Source: Rhodopseudomonas sp. (lineage in GTDB: Bacteria; Pseudomonadota; Alphaproteobacteria; Rhizobiales; Xanthobacteraceae). Taken from it: DNA of 64,000 bases. Shown here piece by piece: positions 40,800 through 58,140 of the stretch. Numbering within the stretch: the first letter of the stretch is position 1; each line of letters begins with the position of its first letter. A model generated the notes under the pieces. The model was not told the origin of the DNA and ran no database searches. It saw nothing but the letters and a program-made list of their open reading frames with translations. Position numbers and translations under genes: made by a program. The stretch covers positions 701,012-765,011 of the forward strand of contig NZ_JACABA010000002.1 in NCBI RefSeq assembly GCF_013377015.1. The letters run 5' to 3'.

Positions 40800-41996
40800 A
40801 TGCCCATGCGATATACCGATATTGCCATTGTCGGCGGCGGCCTCGCCGGGTCCATCGCCGCGGCGATGCTCGGGCGTGCCGGCATTTCCACCATCGTGAT
40901 CGATCCGCATCCGGTCTATCCGCCGGATTTCCGCTGCGAAAAACTCGGCGGCGCCCAGCTCGATATCCTGCGCAAGACCGGCCTCGCGGAAGCGGTGCTG
41001 CGCGCCACCACCCACGACCGCGACGTCTGGATCGCGCGGTTCGGCTATCTGGTCGACAAGAAACCCAGCGATCAATACGGCATCCTGTACGACACGCTGG
41101 TCAACACGCTCCGCGCTGAAATTCCGCCGGAGGTCGAATTTATCCACGCCAAGGCCACCGCGATCGCAACCAGCACTGAGCGGCAACGGATCAAACTGTC
41201 CGACGGCGAGGAGATTTCCGCGCGCCTTGTGGTGATGGCGAACGGCCTCAACAAGGGACTGCGCCGCACCCTCGGGATCAAGAACCGCGTCATTAGCGAA
41301 TGCCATTCGGTCACGATCGGGTTCGATCTCGCGCCGGTCGGCCGCGCCGCCTTCGCCTTCCCGGCGCTCACCTTCTATCCGCAGCGCTCCCGCGACCGGA
41401 TGGCGTATCTGTCATTGTTTCCGATCGGCAGCGTGATGCACGCCAACCTGATGGTGTATCGCAAGCTCGACGATCCGTGGTTCCAGCAGATGCGCGAGGC
41501 CCCGGAAGCGGCGCTACGCAGCCTGATGCCGCGGCTGGGACGGATCACCGGCGATTTCAAGGTGGTGGGTCCGGTCAAGATCCGTCCGGCCGATCTGTAT
41601 GTCGCCGAGGGCCACCGTCAGCCCGGCGTGGTGCTGGTCGGCGATGCCTTCTGCACCTCCTGCCCCGCCGGCGGCACCGGCACCGACAGGGTATTCACGG
41701 ACGTCGAGCGGCTCTGCAACGTTCACATTCCGAACTGGCTGACGACGCCCGGCATGGGCCAAGACAAGATCGCTTCGTTCTACGACGATCCGCAGAAGAC
41801 CGCGATCGATGCCTGGTCGACCAACAAGGCGTTTCACCTGCGCGCCCTCTCCACCCGCAACGGCCCGATCTGGCGGGCGCGACGCTGGGCGCGGTTCATC
41901 GTGCGCGCCGGCCAGGGCCAGATCCGCCAATTCCGCACTGCCCGCCGCTCCCCGCCGAGCCGCGCCCATCCCAGCAGCTCGCAGCGGATGGCCTGA
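40800..41996 (+). CDS. FAD-dependent oxidoreductase / monooxygenase
   Basis: A 398-residue flavoprotein of the aromatic-hydroxylase (UbiH/PHBH) type. The dinucleotide-binding loop is GGGLAG (12-17) in TDIAIVGGGLAGSIAAAML; the second FAD motif is VGDAFCTSCPAGGTG, with the Gly-Asp pair at 281-282. The RYTDIAIVGG start could use either of two Met codons (40800 or 40806). The C-terminus is basic (RARRWARFIVRAGQGQIRQF). No membrane helix is seen. It diverges from the acyltransferase gene, sharing a 142-base upstream region; joint function is possible. Confidence 0.85.
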   Translation: MPMRYTDIAIVGGGLAGSIAAAMLGRAGISTIVIDPHPVYPPDFRCEKLGGAQLDILRKTGLAEAVLRATTHDRDVWIARFGYLVDKKPSDQYGILYDTLVNTLRAEIPPEVEFIHAKATAIATSTERQRIKLSDGEEISARLVVMANGLNKGLRRTLGIKNRVISECHSVTIGFDLAPVGRAAFAFPALTFYPQRSRDRMAYLSLFPIGSVMHANLMVYRKLDDPWFQQMREAPEAALRSLMPRLGRITGDFKVVGPVKIRPADLYVAEGHRQPGVVLVGDAFCTSCPAGGTGTDRVFTDVERLCNVHIPNWLTTPGMGQDKIASFYDDPQKTAIDAWSTNKAFHLRALSTRNGPIWRARRWARFIVRAGQGQIRQFRTARRSPPSRAHPSSSQRMA

Positions 41997-42097
41997 CCGG
42001 CTGCAGTCGTGGTAGCAAGCGTCGTGGCTTATTGTCGGCCACTGGCCTGCGGATCCCGATCTGCGCGGATCCGCCCGGAGTAGCGTGGAGTTGGCCC

Positions 42098-43009
42098 GTG
42101 TCGGGGGCAAAGCGGATTCGTGAATCGAACGCGTCCGGTGTCGGCAACGCGCACGCCGGCATTGCGGCGCCCATCGCGCTGGCGACTGTCGTCTCGCTGT
42201 CCCTCGGTGGACTGGCGTTCGGCAAGGACGACGACGACAGCGGCCAGCCGGCCGGCCCGGTGGCCTATCTCGACATCCGCAGCTCCTATACCAGGCTGCC
42301 CGCCGGCGTGCTGGGAATCGGCTTCAGCAATCCGTCGGCGGTGGTGTTGCCGACGTCGCTCTCGCTTTCATTGCCGGCGAGCCAGGGCCTCGGGCTGGAT
42401 CTGCCGCTGACGATCGACCTCAACGACCGGGTCACGGTCTATGGCGGGGTCACCGCGTCAACGACAAAAACCGGCGATCTCGACTGGAGCTCGCCGTCGA
42501 TCGCGAGCTGGAACATCGGATTCCAGGCCGACGTCTGGCAGCAGAATGGCGGGGCTTTTCCGACCGTGACCGTCCAGTCGACGCTGACGCGCTCGGCCAC
42601 GGATTCGCCGTTCGCCACCACGACGCTGAACAGCGTGGTCGAGGCCGGCTACGCGCTGGACACGGACGAGACCCGGGGCCTGCTCGCCGGCGTGCAATTG
42701 ACCAACGTCTCGGTCGATTCCGATCTCGCGGCGGTGCGGCCCAACCTGGTGGGCTATCTCGGCGGCTATTATCAATGGGACAACAACTGGAAGCTGAGCG
42801 GCCGCGCCGGCGTGCAGTCGTTCGGCGGCGCGCAGCTTCTGAGCCTCCCCATCGCCGCGTCCTTCACCCAGCCGATCCTGCGGATCGATCTCGACCGGAT
42901 GGACGATCATGACAACCGCTTGTTCGGGATCACCACGCAGATCGCCTGGACGCCCAAGCCGACCTATCAGCTGATCGTGCGCACGCCGCTGTACATGACC
43001 GCCAAATAG
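42098..43009 (+). CDS. Putative outer-membrane beta-barrel protein
   Basis: A 303-residue product of unknown function. GTG at 42098 is set by GGAG (42087-42090) seven bases upstream. Residues about 18-38 (HAGIAAPIALATVVSLSLGG) are hydrophobic and serve as an export signal after a polar head; an acidic KDDDDSGQ follows. The rest alternates strand-like segments (YLDIRSSYTRLPAGVLGIGF, RVTVYGGVTASTTKTGDLDW, LVGYLGGYYQWDNNWKLSGR), ending with QLIVRTPLYMTAK, close to a barrel C-terminus though not ending in an aromatic. It lies 101 bases after the monooxygenase gene on the same strand. Confidence 0.65.
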   Translation: MSGAKRIRESNASGVGNAHAGIAAPIALATVVSLSLGGLAFGKDDDDSGQPAGPVAYLDIRSSYTRLPAGVLGIGFSNPSAVVLPTSLSLSLPASQGLGLDLPLTIDLNDRVTVYGGVTASTTKTGDLDWSSPSIASWNIGFQADVWQQNGGAFPTVTVQSTLTRSATDSPFATTTLNSVVEAGYALDTDETRGLLAGVQLTNVSVDSDLAAVRPNLVGYLGGYYQWDNNWKLSGRAGVQSFGGAQLLSLPIAASFTQPILRIDLDRMDDHDNRLFGITTQIAWTPKPTYQLIVRTPLYMTAK

Positions 43010-43060
43010 GCTCGCCGGACTCGACCGCGGTGCGAATTGTTCCGCGGTGACCGAAACATC

Positions 43061-45130
43061 TCAGTCGTCATCATCCTCATCGTCGTCGTCATCGTCATCG
43101 TGCGAATTGCGGCTCTGGTCGTCCCACAGCTTGCGATACACGCCGTTAGCCGCCAGCAGCTTCTTATGCGAGCCGCGTTCGACCGCACGGCCGCCCGAGA
43201 TCACGATGATCTCGTCCATGTCGACCACCGAGGTCAGCCGGTGGGTCGAGAAGATCATGGTGCGGCCCTTGGCCAGCTTGAGCAACGTCTTGTTGATCGC
43301 GGCCTCGGTGGTCTGATCCAGCGCCGAGGTCGCCTCGTCGAGCAGTAGCACTGCAGGGTCGCGGACGATCGCGCGGGCGATCGCGATGCGCTGGCGCTGG
43401 CCGCCCGACAGTGTGTCGCCGCGCTCGCCGACCGGGGTGTCGTATTTCTGCGGCAGGCTCATGATGTAGCGATGGATCTCGGCCTTCTTCGCCGCCTGCT
43501 CGACTTCCTCGTCGGTGGCGCCTTCCTTGCCGAGCCGGATGTTCTCGCGGATCGACATGTTGAACAACATGTTCTCCTGGAACACCACCGCCATGCTGGC
43601 GCGCAGCGATTCCATCGTGACCTTGCGGACGTCGACGCCGTCGATGGCGATACGGCCCTCGTCCGGCTGGTACAGCCGCAGGATCAGGTTGAGCAACGTG
43701 CTCTTGCCGGACCCGCTCGGTCCGACGATGGCGATGGTCTTGCCGGCATCGAGCCGCAGGCTGAGATTGTCGAGCACCGGGGTCTCGGCACCCTCATATT
43801 TGAAGGTGACGCGTTCGAACGAGATGTTGTTGGTGATGCGCGGCAGCTCCGGCGCGCCGGGACGGTCGGTGCCCGGCGTCGGCTCGTCGAGCAGTTCCTG
43901 GATATGGCGCACCGCGGCCGCCGACTGGATCGACAGCGGGATGAAATGCATCAGGTGGGCGATGTTGTAGGACACCTCCCAGAACGCGCTTTCGAAGGTG
44001 ACGAAGGTGCCGACTGTGATCTGACCCTTGGTGGCGAGATAGGCGCCGAGCGCCAGCACCACGAGGTGCAACAGCAGCACCGAAATCGTGACCGAGCGTT
44101 CCACCATGGTCGACAGGAATGTCGCCGAGGCGATCTTCCGCCTGGTGTCGTCGTTGCGCAGCCTGAAAAAGCCGAACATCTTGCGCTGCAGGCTGAACGC
44201 CTTGATCACCGCCTGCGCGGCGACGTTTTCCTGCACCACGCCGAGCAGCGCGGATTCCTGGACCTTCTGCTCGTAATTGGCCTGTACCGCCTTCGGCGTC
44301 AGCATCCGCGGGCCGATCAGCGTGATCGGAAACACCAGCAGCGCGACCGCGGCGAGCTGCCAGTTCAGGAATAGCATCAGAATGATGCCTGCGATCAACT
44401 CGAGAAACGGCAGCAATCCGGTGTTATTGAAGGATTCGACCGCGCCGCCGAACGCCGACATGTCGATCGAGAACCGCGACAGGATTTCGCCGCGCTTGGT
44501 GCGCCCGAAATAGGACGACGGCAGCCGCTGGACGTGGTCGAACAGCTTGCTGCGGACGTCCGACAGAACCGACGCGACCAGCCGTGCGTCCCACCGCTCG
44601 TACCAGACCGCGACGATCGAGGTGACGATCCCCGCCGCCCCCAGCACCGAGAGAATCAAGATCAACGCTTCGAAATCTTCCTCGCCGAGCGCATCGTCGA
44701 TCAGGAATTTCAGGCTGAGCGGCATGATGACGTTGAACAGCGTCTCGACCACCACGCCGAACAAGACGAACGCCAGCATCTTCCTGGAGTTTTGCAGGAA
44801 CGGCCGGACGAAAGCGAAATTGGTGGCGAGCGCGCCGGCGGCCTCGCGCGCGGTGAAGACGACGAGTTCCTCGTCCTCATCATCGTCGTCGAGTTCGTCT
44901 TCGTCGTCCTCGTCTTCATCCTCGTCGGCGTCGGCGGCGGCGGCCACCGGCGCCGGAGCAACGGCGGGCTTCTTCTCGATTGGCAGCGGTTTCAGGCTGG
45001 GAACCGGCTTCGCCGCGGGGCCGACCGGGAGAGCGAATTTGTCGTCAAGCGGCGAGACCGGGGAATCGGCCGGCGCGGCCTTGTCCTTGTCGTCCGGCAT
45101 TGCTGGCTTCTTGGGTGGCTTTCGCGCCAT
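43061..45130 (-). CDS. ABC exporter (fused permease-ATPase) with acidic termini
   Basis: A 689-residue half-transporter. Residues 1-60 are Pro/Lys/Ala-rich; 68-88 are almost only Asp and Glu; about 100-400 form the six-helix exporter membrane domain; the ATPase has Walker A GPSGSGKST (about 466-474), signature LSGGQ (about 572-576), Walker B VLLLDEATSALD and H-loop STHRL. It ends in DDDDDDDEDDDD. This exporter type moves lipids, peptides or drugs as a dimer. The acidic ends are not family features; they may bind cations or a basic partner (inference). It lies 106 bases after the FAD/methyltransferase fusion gene and may share its transcript. Confidence 0.92.
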   Translation of the reverse strand: MARKPPKKPAMPDDKDKAAPADSPVSPLDDKFALPVGPAAKPVPSLKPLPIEKKPAVAPAPVAAAADADEDEDEDDEDELDDDDEDEELVVFTAREAAGALATNFAFVRPFLQNSRKMLAFVLFGVVVETLFNVIMPLSLKFLIDDALGEEDFEALILILSVLGAAGIVTSIVAVWYERWDARLVASVLSDVRSKLFDHVQRLPSSYFGRTKRGEILSRFSIDMSAFGGAVESFNNTGLLPFLELIAGIILMLFLNWQLAAVALLVFPITLIGPRMLTPKAVQANYEQKVQESALLGVVQENVAAQAVIKAFSLQRKMFGFFRLRNDDTRRKIASATFLSTMVERSVTISVLLLHLVVLALGAYLATKGQITVGTFVTFESAFWEVSYNIAHLMHFIPLSIQSAAAVRHIQELLDEPTPGTDRPGAPELPRITNNISFERVTFKYEGAETPVLDNLSLRLDAGKTIAIVGPSGSGKSTLLNLILRLYQPDEGRIAIDGVDVRKVTMESLRASMAVVFQENMLFNMSIRENIRLGKEGATDEEVEQAAKKAEIHRYIMSLPQKYDTPVGERGDTLSGGQRQRIAIARAIVRDPAVLLLDEATSALDQTTEAAINKTLLKLAKGRTMIFSTHRLTSVVDMDEIIVISGGRAVERGSHKKLLAANGVYRKLWDDQSRNSHDDDDDDDEDDDD

Positions 45131-45236
45131 GACACAACCGTTGGTGGACGGTCAGCACGACCGCGAATCTCCGTGACCTGGCCGGCCACGGCATCGATCC
45201 TACGCGATCAAAACCGGCCCGGCAAAGCCGTCGGGC

Positions 45237-47297
45237 TCAATCCTCGTCCGCGACCTTGTCAAAGAAGGAATAGCGCAGACTCTCGCTGTCGGCATACCAG
45301 GACGCTGGTCCCTTGTCGGCTTTCAGGGCGGCTTCCCACAGCGCGTCAGTGCAATCGTTGCGATGCATCGACAGGTCGAAGCCGTTGTTGAAGAACAATT
45401 CCGACCATTCCCACCAGGTGCCGAGCTTCTTGACGCCACGCAGCAGGTCGTAGCGATCGATCACGCCGGGTTCCATGTCGCTGGTCACCGAACCGAACAC
45501 CAGCCCGGTCTTGACCACGCGATTGAGCTCGCGAATCGCCTTCACCACCCGGTTCTCCGCGACATGGCACAGGCTGCTCTCGAACACGAAATCGAACTCG
45601 CCGTCCTGGAACGGCAGATCGACGATCGACCCCAGCAGGTTGAACGGCTTCAGGGCGTCGGGGGTCTTGGCGTGAATGAAACGGTTGTTCTCGATCCCCC
45701 AGGCGTCGATGCCGCGCTCGCGCAGCGCGCCGACCAGTTCGCCGCTCGCCGAACCGGCCACAAGCAACTTGTAGCCGCCGGGCCTGTCCCAAACGATACG
45801 GATCTGATCCATCAGATAGTCGGGCGCGTTGAACCGGCTCCAGACCTCGCGATACGGCCCGAGGCCGCGATAATTCTCGAAATAATCCCGATCGATCTTG
45901 TCGGAGACCGGCTTGCCGGCTTCGGCGCGAGAGCGGGCGCGGCGCAGCTTGATGGTCTCGGTCAGGATGATGTCGGTCGCAGCGTCCGCCGAGTCGAACA
46001 ATCCGTTCAGCGTCGAGTCGAACAGATAGTCGCCGACCACCACCAGCCCGGGATAATTCTTCGGCTCCGGTCGATGATTGGTCATGACGTCGCGCACCGG
46101 CAGCCCGCCGGGAATCGCATTGACCGACGACAGCCAGCGATGGGTCTTGCCCTCCATGAAATGGTCGCGCGCGTTGCCGAGCGACGCCGGCAGCGTCTTC
46201 AGCGCCTGGTCGATCAATTCCTGGTCGGTCAGATTGGAATAGGCCAGCGCGTCGGAACCGGCGACCAGCCAGTTCAGCACGCCGTATTTGCCGACGTCGT
46301 GGCGCGAGCCCTCATTGTAGACGCAGCAGCCGCCGAACGCTTCCGACATGAACCAGGAGCCTGGGATCTTGTCGCCCCAGAACGGCGAGTCGAACAGGAT
46401 CGAGATCCGCAGATAATGCGCCGGGCGGTCGAAATAGGCGACGTGCTTGACCATCGCCTTGCGCAGCTTCTCGTCGCCCCAGCCGATGGTGGCGAGCCAG
46501 TTGTGCGGCAGGCACATCAGCACCAGGTCGAAATTCTCGGTCTCCGGCCCCTTGCCGTTCATCATGTCGAGTTGGTAGCGGCCACCGTCGGTCTTGCCGA
46601 CCTTGAGCACGCGGTGGTTCAGCTTCACCTTGGCGTCGACTTCGGAATGCAGGCAGGACACCAATTGCTCGTTGCCGTTCTGGATCGAATACAGGCCGAT
46701 ATAGCCGTCGATATCCATCACGAAGTTCTTCAGCGCGTTGAGCCCGTTGGTGTTGTAGCTTTCCGTCGCGATATCGGAGCGCGCCATCACCTTGAAGAAG
46801 CGCTTGGCGACCGGGTCCTCGATTTCCTTATCGAGCAATTCCTCACAGTTGATCCAGGCCCAGGGATGTTCGTTATCGTGGGCGCCGACGCCCTCGTAAT
46901 ATTCCAGCGGCGACACCTTGGTGGCGCACAGCTTGCGAAACGCCTCGATTGCGTCGGCGGTCTTGTCGCCGTATTTCTTGCGCATCCCCGGCACGTCGTT
47001 GAGCAATTCGCCATCGAGCTGCACCTGCTCGGCGTCCATCGGAATGGTCTGCAGGCCGAAATGCTGCACCAGCTCCCGCAGCGGGTCCGGGCCGGTCATC
47101 GAGTAATCATACAGTTCGGCAACGCCAGCCTCGTAGATCGCGGGCGCGCTATCGAATTTCTGGGTGACAATCTTGCCGCCGATCCGATCGGAGGCCTCGA
47201 AAATCGTGACCCGGCACAGCTCGCCGAGCTTCTTCTTCAGATACCAGGCGCTCATCAGGCCGCCCGGGCCGCCACCAACGATTGCAAGATCAAACAT
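45237..47297 (-). CDS. Fused FAD amine oxidase and SAM methyltransferase
   Basis: A 686-residue two-enzyme protein. Residues 1 to about 455 are a flavin-containing amine oxidase/desaturase: GGGPGG (8-13), Glu34, RIGGK (38-42), and near the end GLVVVGDYLFDSTLNGLFDSAD, the C-terminal FAD contact. Residues about 495-686 look like a class I methyltransferase: YKLLVAGSASGELV (glycine loop, near 505-518), GIENN at the end of strand 2, and FDFVFESSLCHVAENRVVKA at strand 4 (about 565-585). The glycine loop is degenerate (AGSASG), so methyl transfer is not certain. The frame is continuous, with no stop or shift between domains. The substrate is unknown. Confidence 0.85.
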   Translation of the reverse strand: MFDLAIVGGGPGGLMSAWYLKKKLGELCRVTIFEASDRIGGKIVTQKFDSAPAIYEAGVAELYDYSMTGPDPLRELVQHFGLQTIPMDAEQVQLDGELLNDVPGMRKKYGDKTADAIEAFRKLCATKVSPLEYYEGVGAHDNEHPWAWINCEELLDKEIEDPVAKRFFKVMARSDIATESYNTNGLNALKNFVMDIDGYIGLYSIQNGNEQLVSCLHSEVDAKVKLNHRVLKVGKTDGGRYQLDMMNGKGPETENFDLVLMCLPHNWLATIGWGDEKLRKAMVKHVAYFDRPAHYLRISILFDSPFWGDKIPGSWFMSEAFGGCCVYNEGSRHDVGKYGVLNWLVAGSDALAYSNLTDQELIDQALKTLPASLGNARDHFMEGKTHRWLSSVNAIPGGLPVRDVMTNHRPEPKNYPGLVVVGDYLFDSTLNGLFDSADAATDIILTETIKLRRARSRAEAGKPVSDKIDRDYFENYRGLGPYREVWSRFNAPDYLMDQIRIVWDRPGGYKLLVAGSASGELVGALRERGIDAWGIENNRFIHAKTPDALKPFNLLGSIVDLPFQDGEFDFVFESSLCHVAENRVVKAIRELNRVVKTGLVFGSVTSDMEPGVIDRYDLLRGVKKLGTWWEWSELFFNNGFDLSMHRNDCTDALWEAALKADKGPASWYADSESLRYSFFDKVADED

Positions 47298-47540
47298 ACT
47301 TGTTCTTTCGACACGTCATGCGCGTGCTGCCGGCGCGGCGACACCGCATTTCCACCCCTCAGGGATCCGGAAAGTTCGCCGAACCGGCAACGAACCTCGA
47401 TTCGTCGCCAATTGAGCCGGGAATATGGGTGATCAGCGATCGCCGGTCCGGATTCCGTCAGTGGCCAATAGCAAGAGCGCTTTTCACCTGAAGGGAAGAT
47501 GAATGAAGTGTAATCAACGCAAGAATCCGACCGAAACGCA

Positions 47541-47567
47541 AGAAAAAGGCCGGCTTGCGCCGGCCTT
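47541..47567 (-). terminator. Rho-independent terminator after rpoC
   Basis: Minus strand: AAGGCCGGC pairs with GCCGGCCTT (47559-47567 with 47546-47554) over a TTGC-type loop, followed by a T-rich tail. It lies 24 bases after the rpoC stop and ends the rplJ-rplL-rpoB-rpoC unit. Confidence 0.92.
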
Positions 47568-47590
47568 CTTGATATTGCGTCGCAGTAACC

Positions 47591-51796
<4,206 letters not shown>

Positions 51797-51885
51797 CGTC
51801 TTCTCCTCGCGTGCCGATCGTCACCGGCAGCAAATTCGAAATTCAGTGTCGCCCCGCGCCGCGCTCAACGTCCGAGCACGGTGCG

Positions 51886-51935
51886 AATGCCCGGCCCATC
51901 CGCGCGAAGATGGCTTCGCGCCGATGGCCGGGCAT
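51886..51935. repeat. Palindrome between rpoB and rpoC
   Basis: An inner stem CGCGAAG (51903-51909) and CTTCGCG (51914-51920), over loop ATGG, is extended by ATGCCCGGCC (from 51887) with GGCCGGGCAT (to 51935). It lies 12 bases after the rpoB stop on the minus strand. A stem here can protect or cut the shared rpoB-rpoC transcript; there is no T-run. Confidence 0.7.
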
Positions 51936-51946
51936 GACGCGTGTTG

Positions 51947-56068
<4,122 letters not shown>

Positions 56069-56620
56069 CGTGGCCTCTCATTTCGTCGCCCGTGGGGGCG
56101 AACCTTCCGAAGCGCGATTGGCATCGCCCCCGGGTTGAATACCGACACATCCGAAACTCAGCAGCCCGATGTCAGGAACTAATTCCTAATTCCGAACCTT
56201 ACAAATCCCGAACGCAAAACGACGTGCGGGGCGCCTGACTGCACCCGCCCGTCAAAACTATCTCGTCACAGACCGAAAAAGCCCGAAATTGCTGATCTCC
56301 CAACGGTTGCACGGAGACGTCGCCATCTCCACCGCCACCGCGCTTTCGTGCTACCGACCCAATATGGGACGGCAAATGTGGAGATTCGAGGGGTTTTCCC
56401 GCAAATCCCCACACAATCCTGTGTACGGCCTGCCTGCCCGACGCGCCGGGCTGCCCCGTCATCGCCGTTCTGGCTGCCAGGCCGGGTTGATCCCGGCGCT
56501 GGCTCTAGTCTCGTCCGACCCACCGTCATGGCCGGGCTTGACCCGGCCACCGACGTGCTGGTTTATCGCGATCCCGGATCTGGCGATGCCCGTCCGGGAT
56601 TTCGCTCCAGTAACCCGTGG
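56069..56620. repeat. rplL-rpoB gap with three stacked hairpins
   Basis: This 552-base gap holds no gene. Near the rplL side are three stems: GCCGGG/CCCGGC (56481-56497), GGCCGGG/CCCGGCC (56530-56548) and ATCCCGGA/TCCGGGAT (56571-56600). A small palindrome ACACAATCCTGTGT lies at 56411-56424. The rpoB side is AT-richer (about 56160-56230). The stems may attenuate transcription into rpoB or process the transcript. Confidence 0.6.
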
Positions 56621-56992
<372 letters not shown>

Positions 56993-57045
56993 TGATCTGT
57001 TTCCTTAAGCGTATCAGTTCGAACCAGGGTTGAATGCGAAGGGCG

Positions 57046-57564
57046 TCAGGCCGCTTCGCTCTTAGAGGCATAGGCCTGAACAACGCGCGCAAGCTTGGCC
57101 GCGGGCGCAGTCGTGAGCTGTGCGATCTTGGTCGCCGGCGCCACAAGGAGGCCGAGCAACTTCGCGCGCAGTTCATCGAGCGAGGGCAGCGCGGCCAGGG
57201 CCTTGACGCTGTCGACGTTCAGGACGGTGGTGCCCATCGAGCCGCCGAGAATGACGAAGTTTTCGTTCGTCTTGGCGAATTCGACGGCAACCTTCGGCGC
57301 AGCCACCGGATCGTTGGAAGTAGCGATCACGGTCGGCCCCTTCAGCAGGGAGCCGATGGCAGCGACGTCTGTGCCTTCAAGAGCAATTTTGGCGAGACGG
57401 TTTTTCGAGACCTTCACCGACGCGCCCGCCAGCTTCATCTGCGTACGCAGTTTCTGCATCTGGGCGACGGTGAGGCCGGAATAATGGGCGACGACCGCAA
57501 CGCTGGTGGTCTTGAACAGACCGTTCAGCGCTTCGACCGCGTCCTTTTTTGCCGCTCTTTCCAC
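57046..57564 (-). CDS. rplJ: 50S ribosomal protein L10
   Basis: A 172-residue uL10 that anchors L7/L12 on the stalk. It starts with GTG at 57564 ([15 protein letters not shown]), with GGAGAGA seven bases before it; an open frame upstream has no such site. [17 protein letters not shown] and [13 protein letters not shown] are family features. A leader of about 480 bases precedes it. Confidence 0.97.
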   Translation of the reverse strand: MERAAKKDAVEALNGLFKTTSVAVVAHYSGLTVAQMQKLRTQMKLAGASVKVSKNRLAKIALEGTDVAAIGSLLKGPTVIATSNDPVAAPKVAVEFAKTNENFVILGGSMGTTVLNVDSVKALAALPSLDELRAKLLGLLVAPATKIAQLTTAPAAKLARVVQAYASKSEAA

Positions 57565-58048
57565 AGCAAGCTCTCTCCGGTTGGCGGCCTCTGCACGCAG
57601 GCAGGACCGCCGGGTTGCACCCATCGTCCTGCCAGAACCTGACCTCAAGACACACGGTCTTCGGACACGCCGGGCGAGACGATATTGAAAAGCCTGCCCT
57701 CCCGAACCGTTTCCGGCGCGGGGTGTCGAGGTTCGAACCCTATCCGCTCCTCGCCGCTTGACGCGACGAAATGCAAAATCCGGTCTTCACCCGTCTATGC
57801 TGGCTGAGAGATTAAGCCGTTGATGAAACTTGCGTTTCCTCGCGGGCGCCAGCAGTCTCGGACAGGATCGGGATCATCCTGGCAGCCATCGCTGGCCAAC
57901 CTGGCGACCCCTGCCCGCATCCATCCGAAACGACAGGTCCTCTTCCTTCGAGCCATCCATGCGGAATGTCTTGAAGGAATGGTCTCCTATCGATTTGGGT
58001 TTTCAGAATGCGTGCACGAACGCGCCAGCAACGGCCAGCACGCCCGGA
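57565..58048 (-). promoter_or_regulatory. Long rplJ leader
   Basis: About 480 bases from the predicted transcription start to rplJ. In many bacteria L10 binds such a leader and represses its own operon; that is the likely role here, but I cannot place the L10 site. A 55-codon open frame inside (minus strand, about 57802-57969) has no ribosome site and looks accidental. Confidence 0.5.
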
Positions 58049-58054
58049 ACCGTG

Positions 58055-58083
58055 CTTCTAACGAGTCTTTAACGACTTGCCAA
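58055..58083 (-). promoter_or_regulatory. Promoter of rplJ-rplL-rpoB-rpoC
   Basis: Minus strand: TTGGCA (58078-58083), 17-base spacer, TAGAAG (58055-58060). It lies in the gap after the 2-hydroxyacid dehydrogenase gene, so the rpo genes have their own start, apart from secE-nusG-rplK-rplA. Confidence 0.6.
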
Positions 58084-58140
58084 GAGGCTTTTTCGTCGGC
58101 GGCACGATTTTGGCATGGCCCCGAGGCGGTGCCCACCCGC

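Noticed and set aside
57728..57745. A GGTTCGAACC motif like a tRNA T-arm
   Set aside because: The stem does not pair over five bases and no acceptor, D arm or anticodon arm is near.
57802..57969. Small open frame in the rplJ leader as a leader peptide
   Set aside because: There is no ribosome site, no run of regulatory codons and no attenuator after it.
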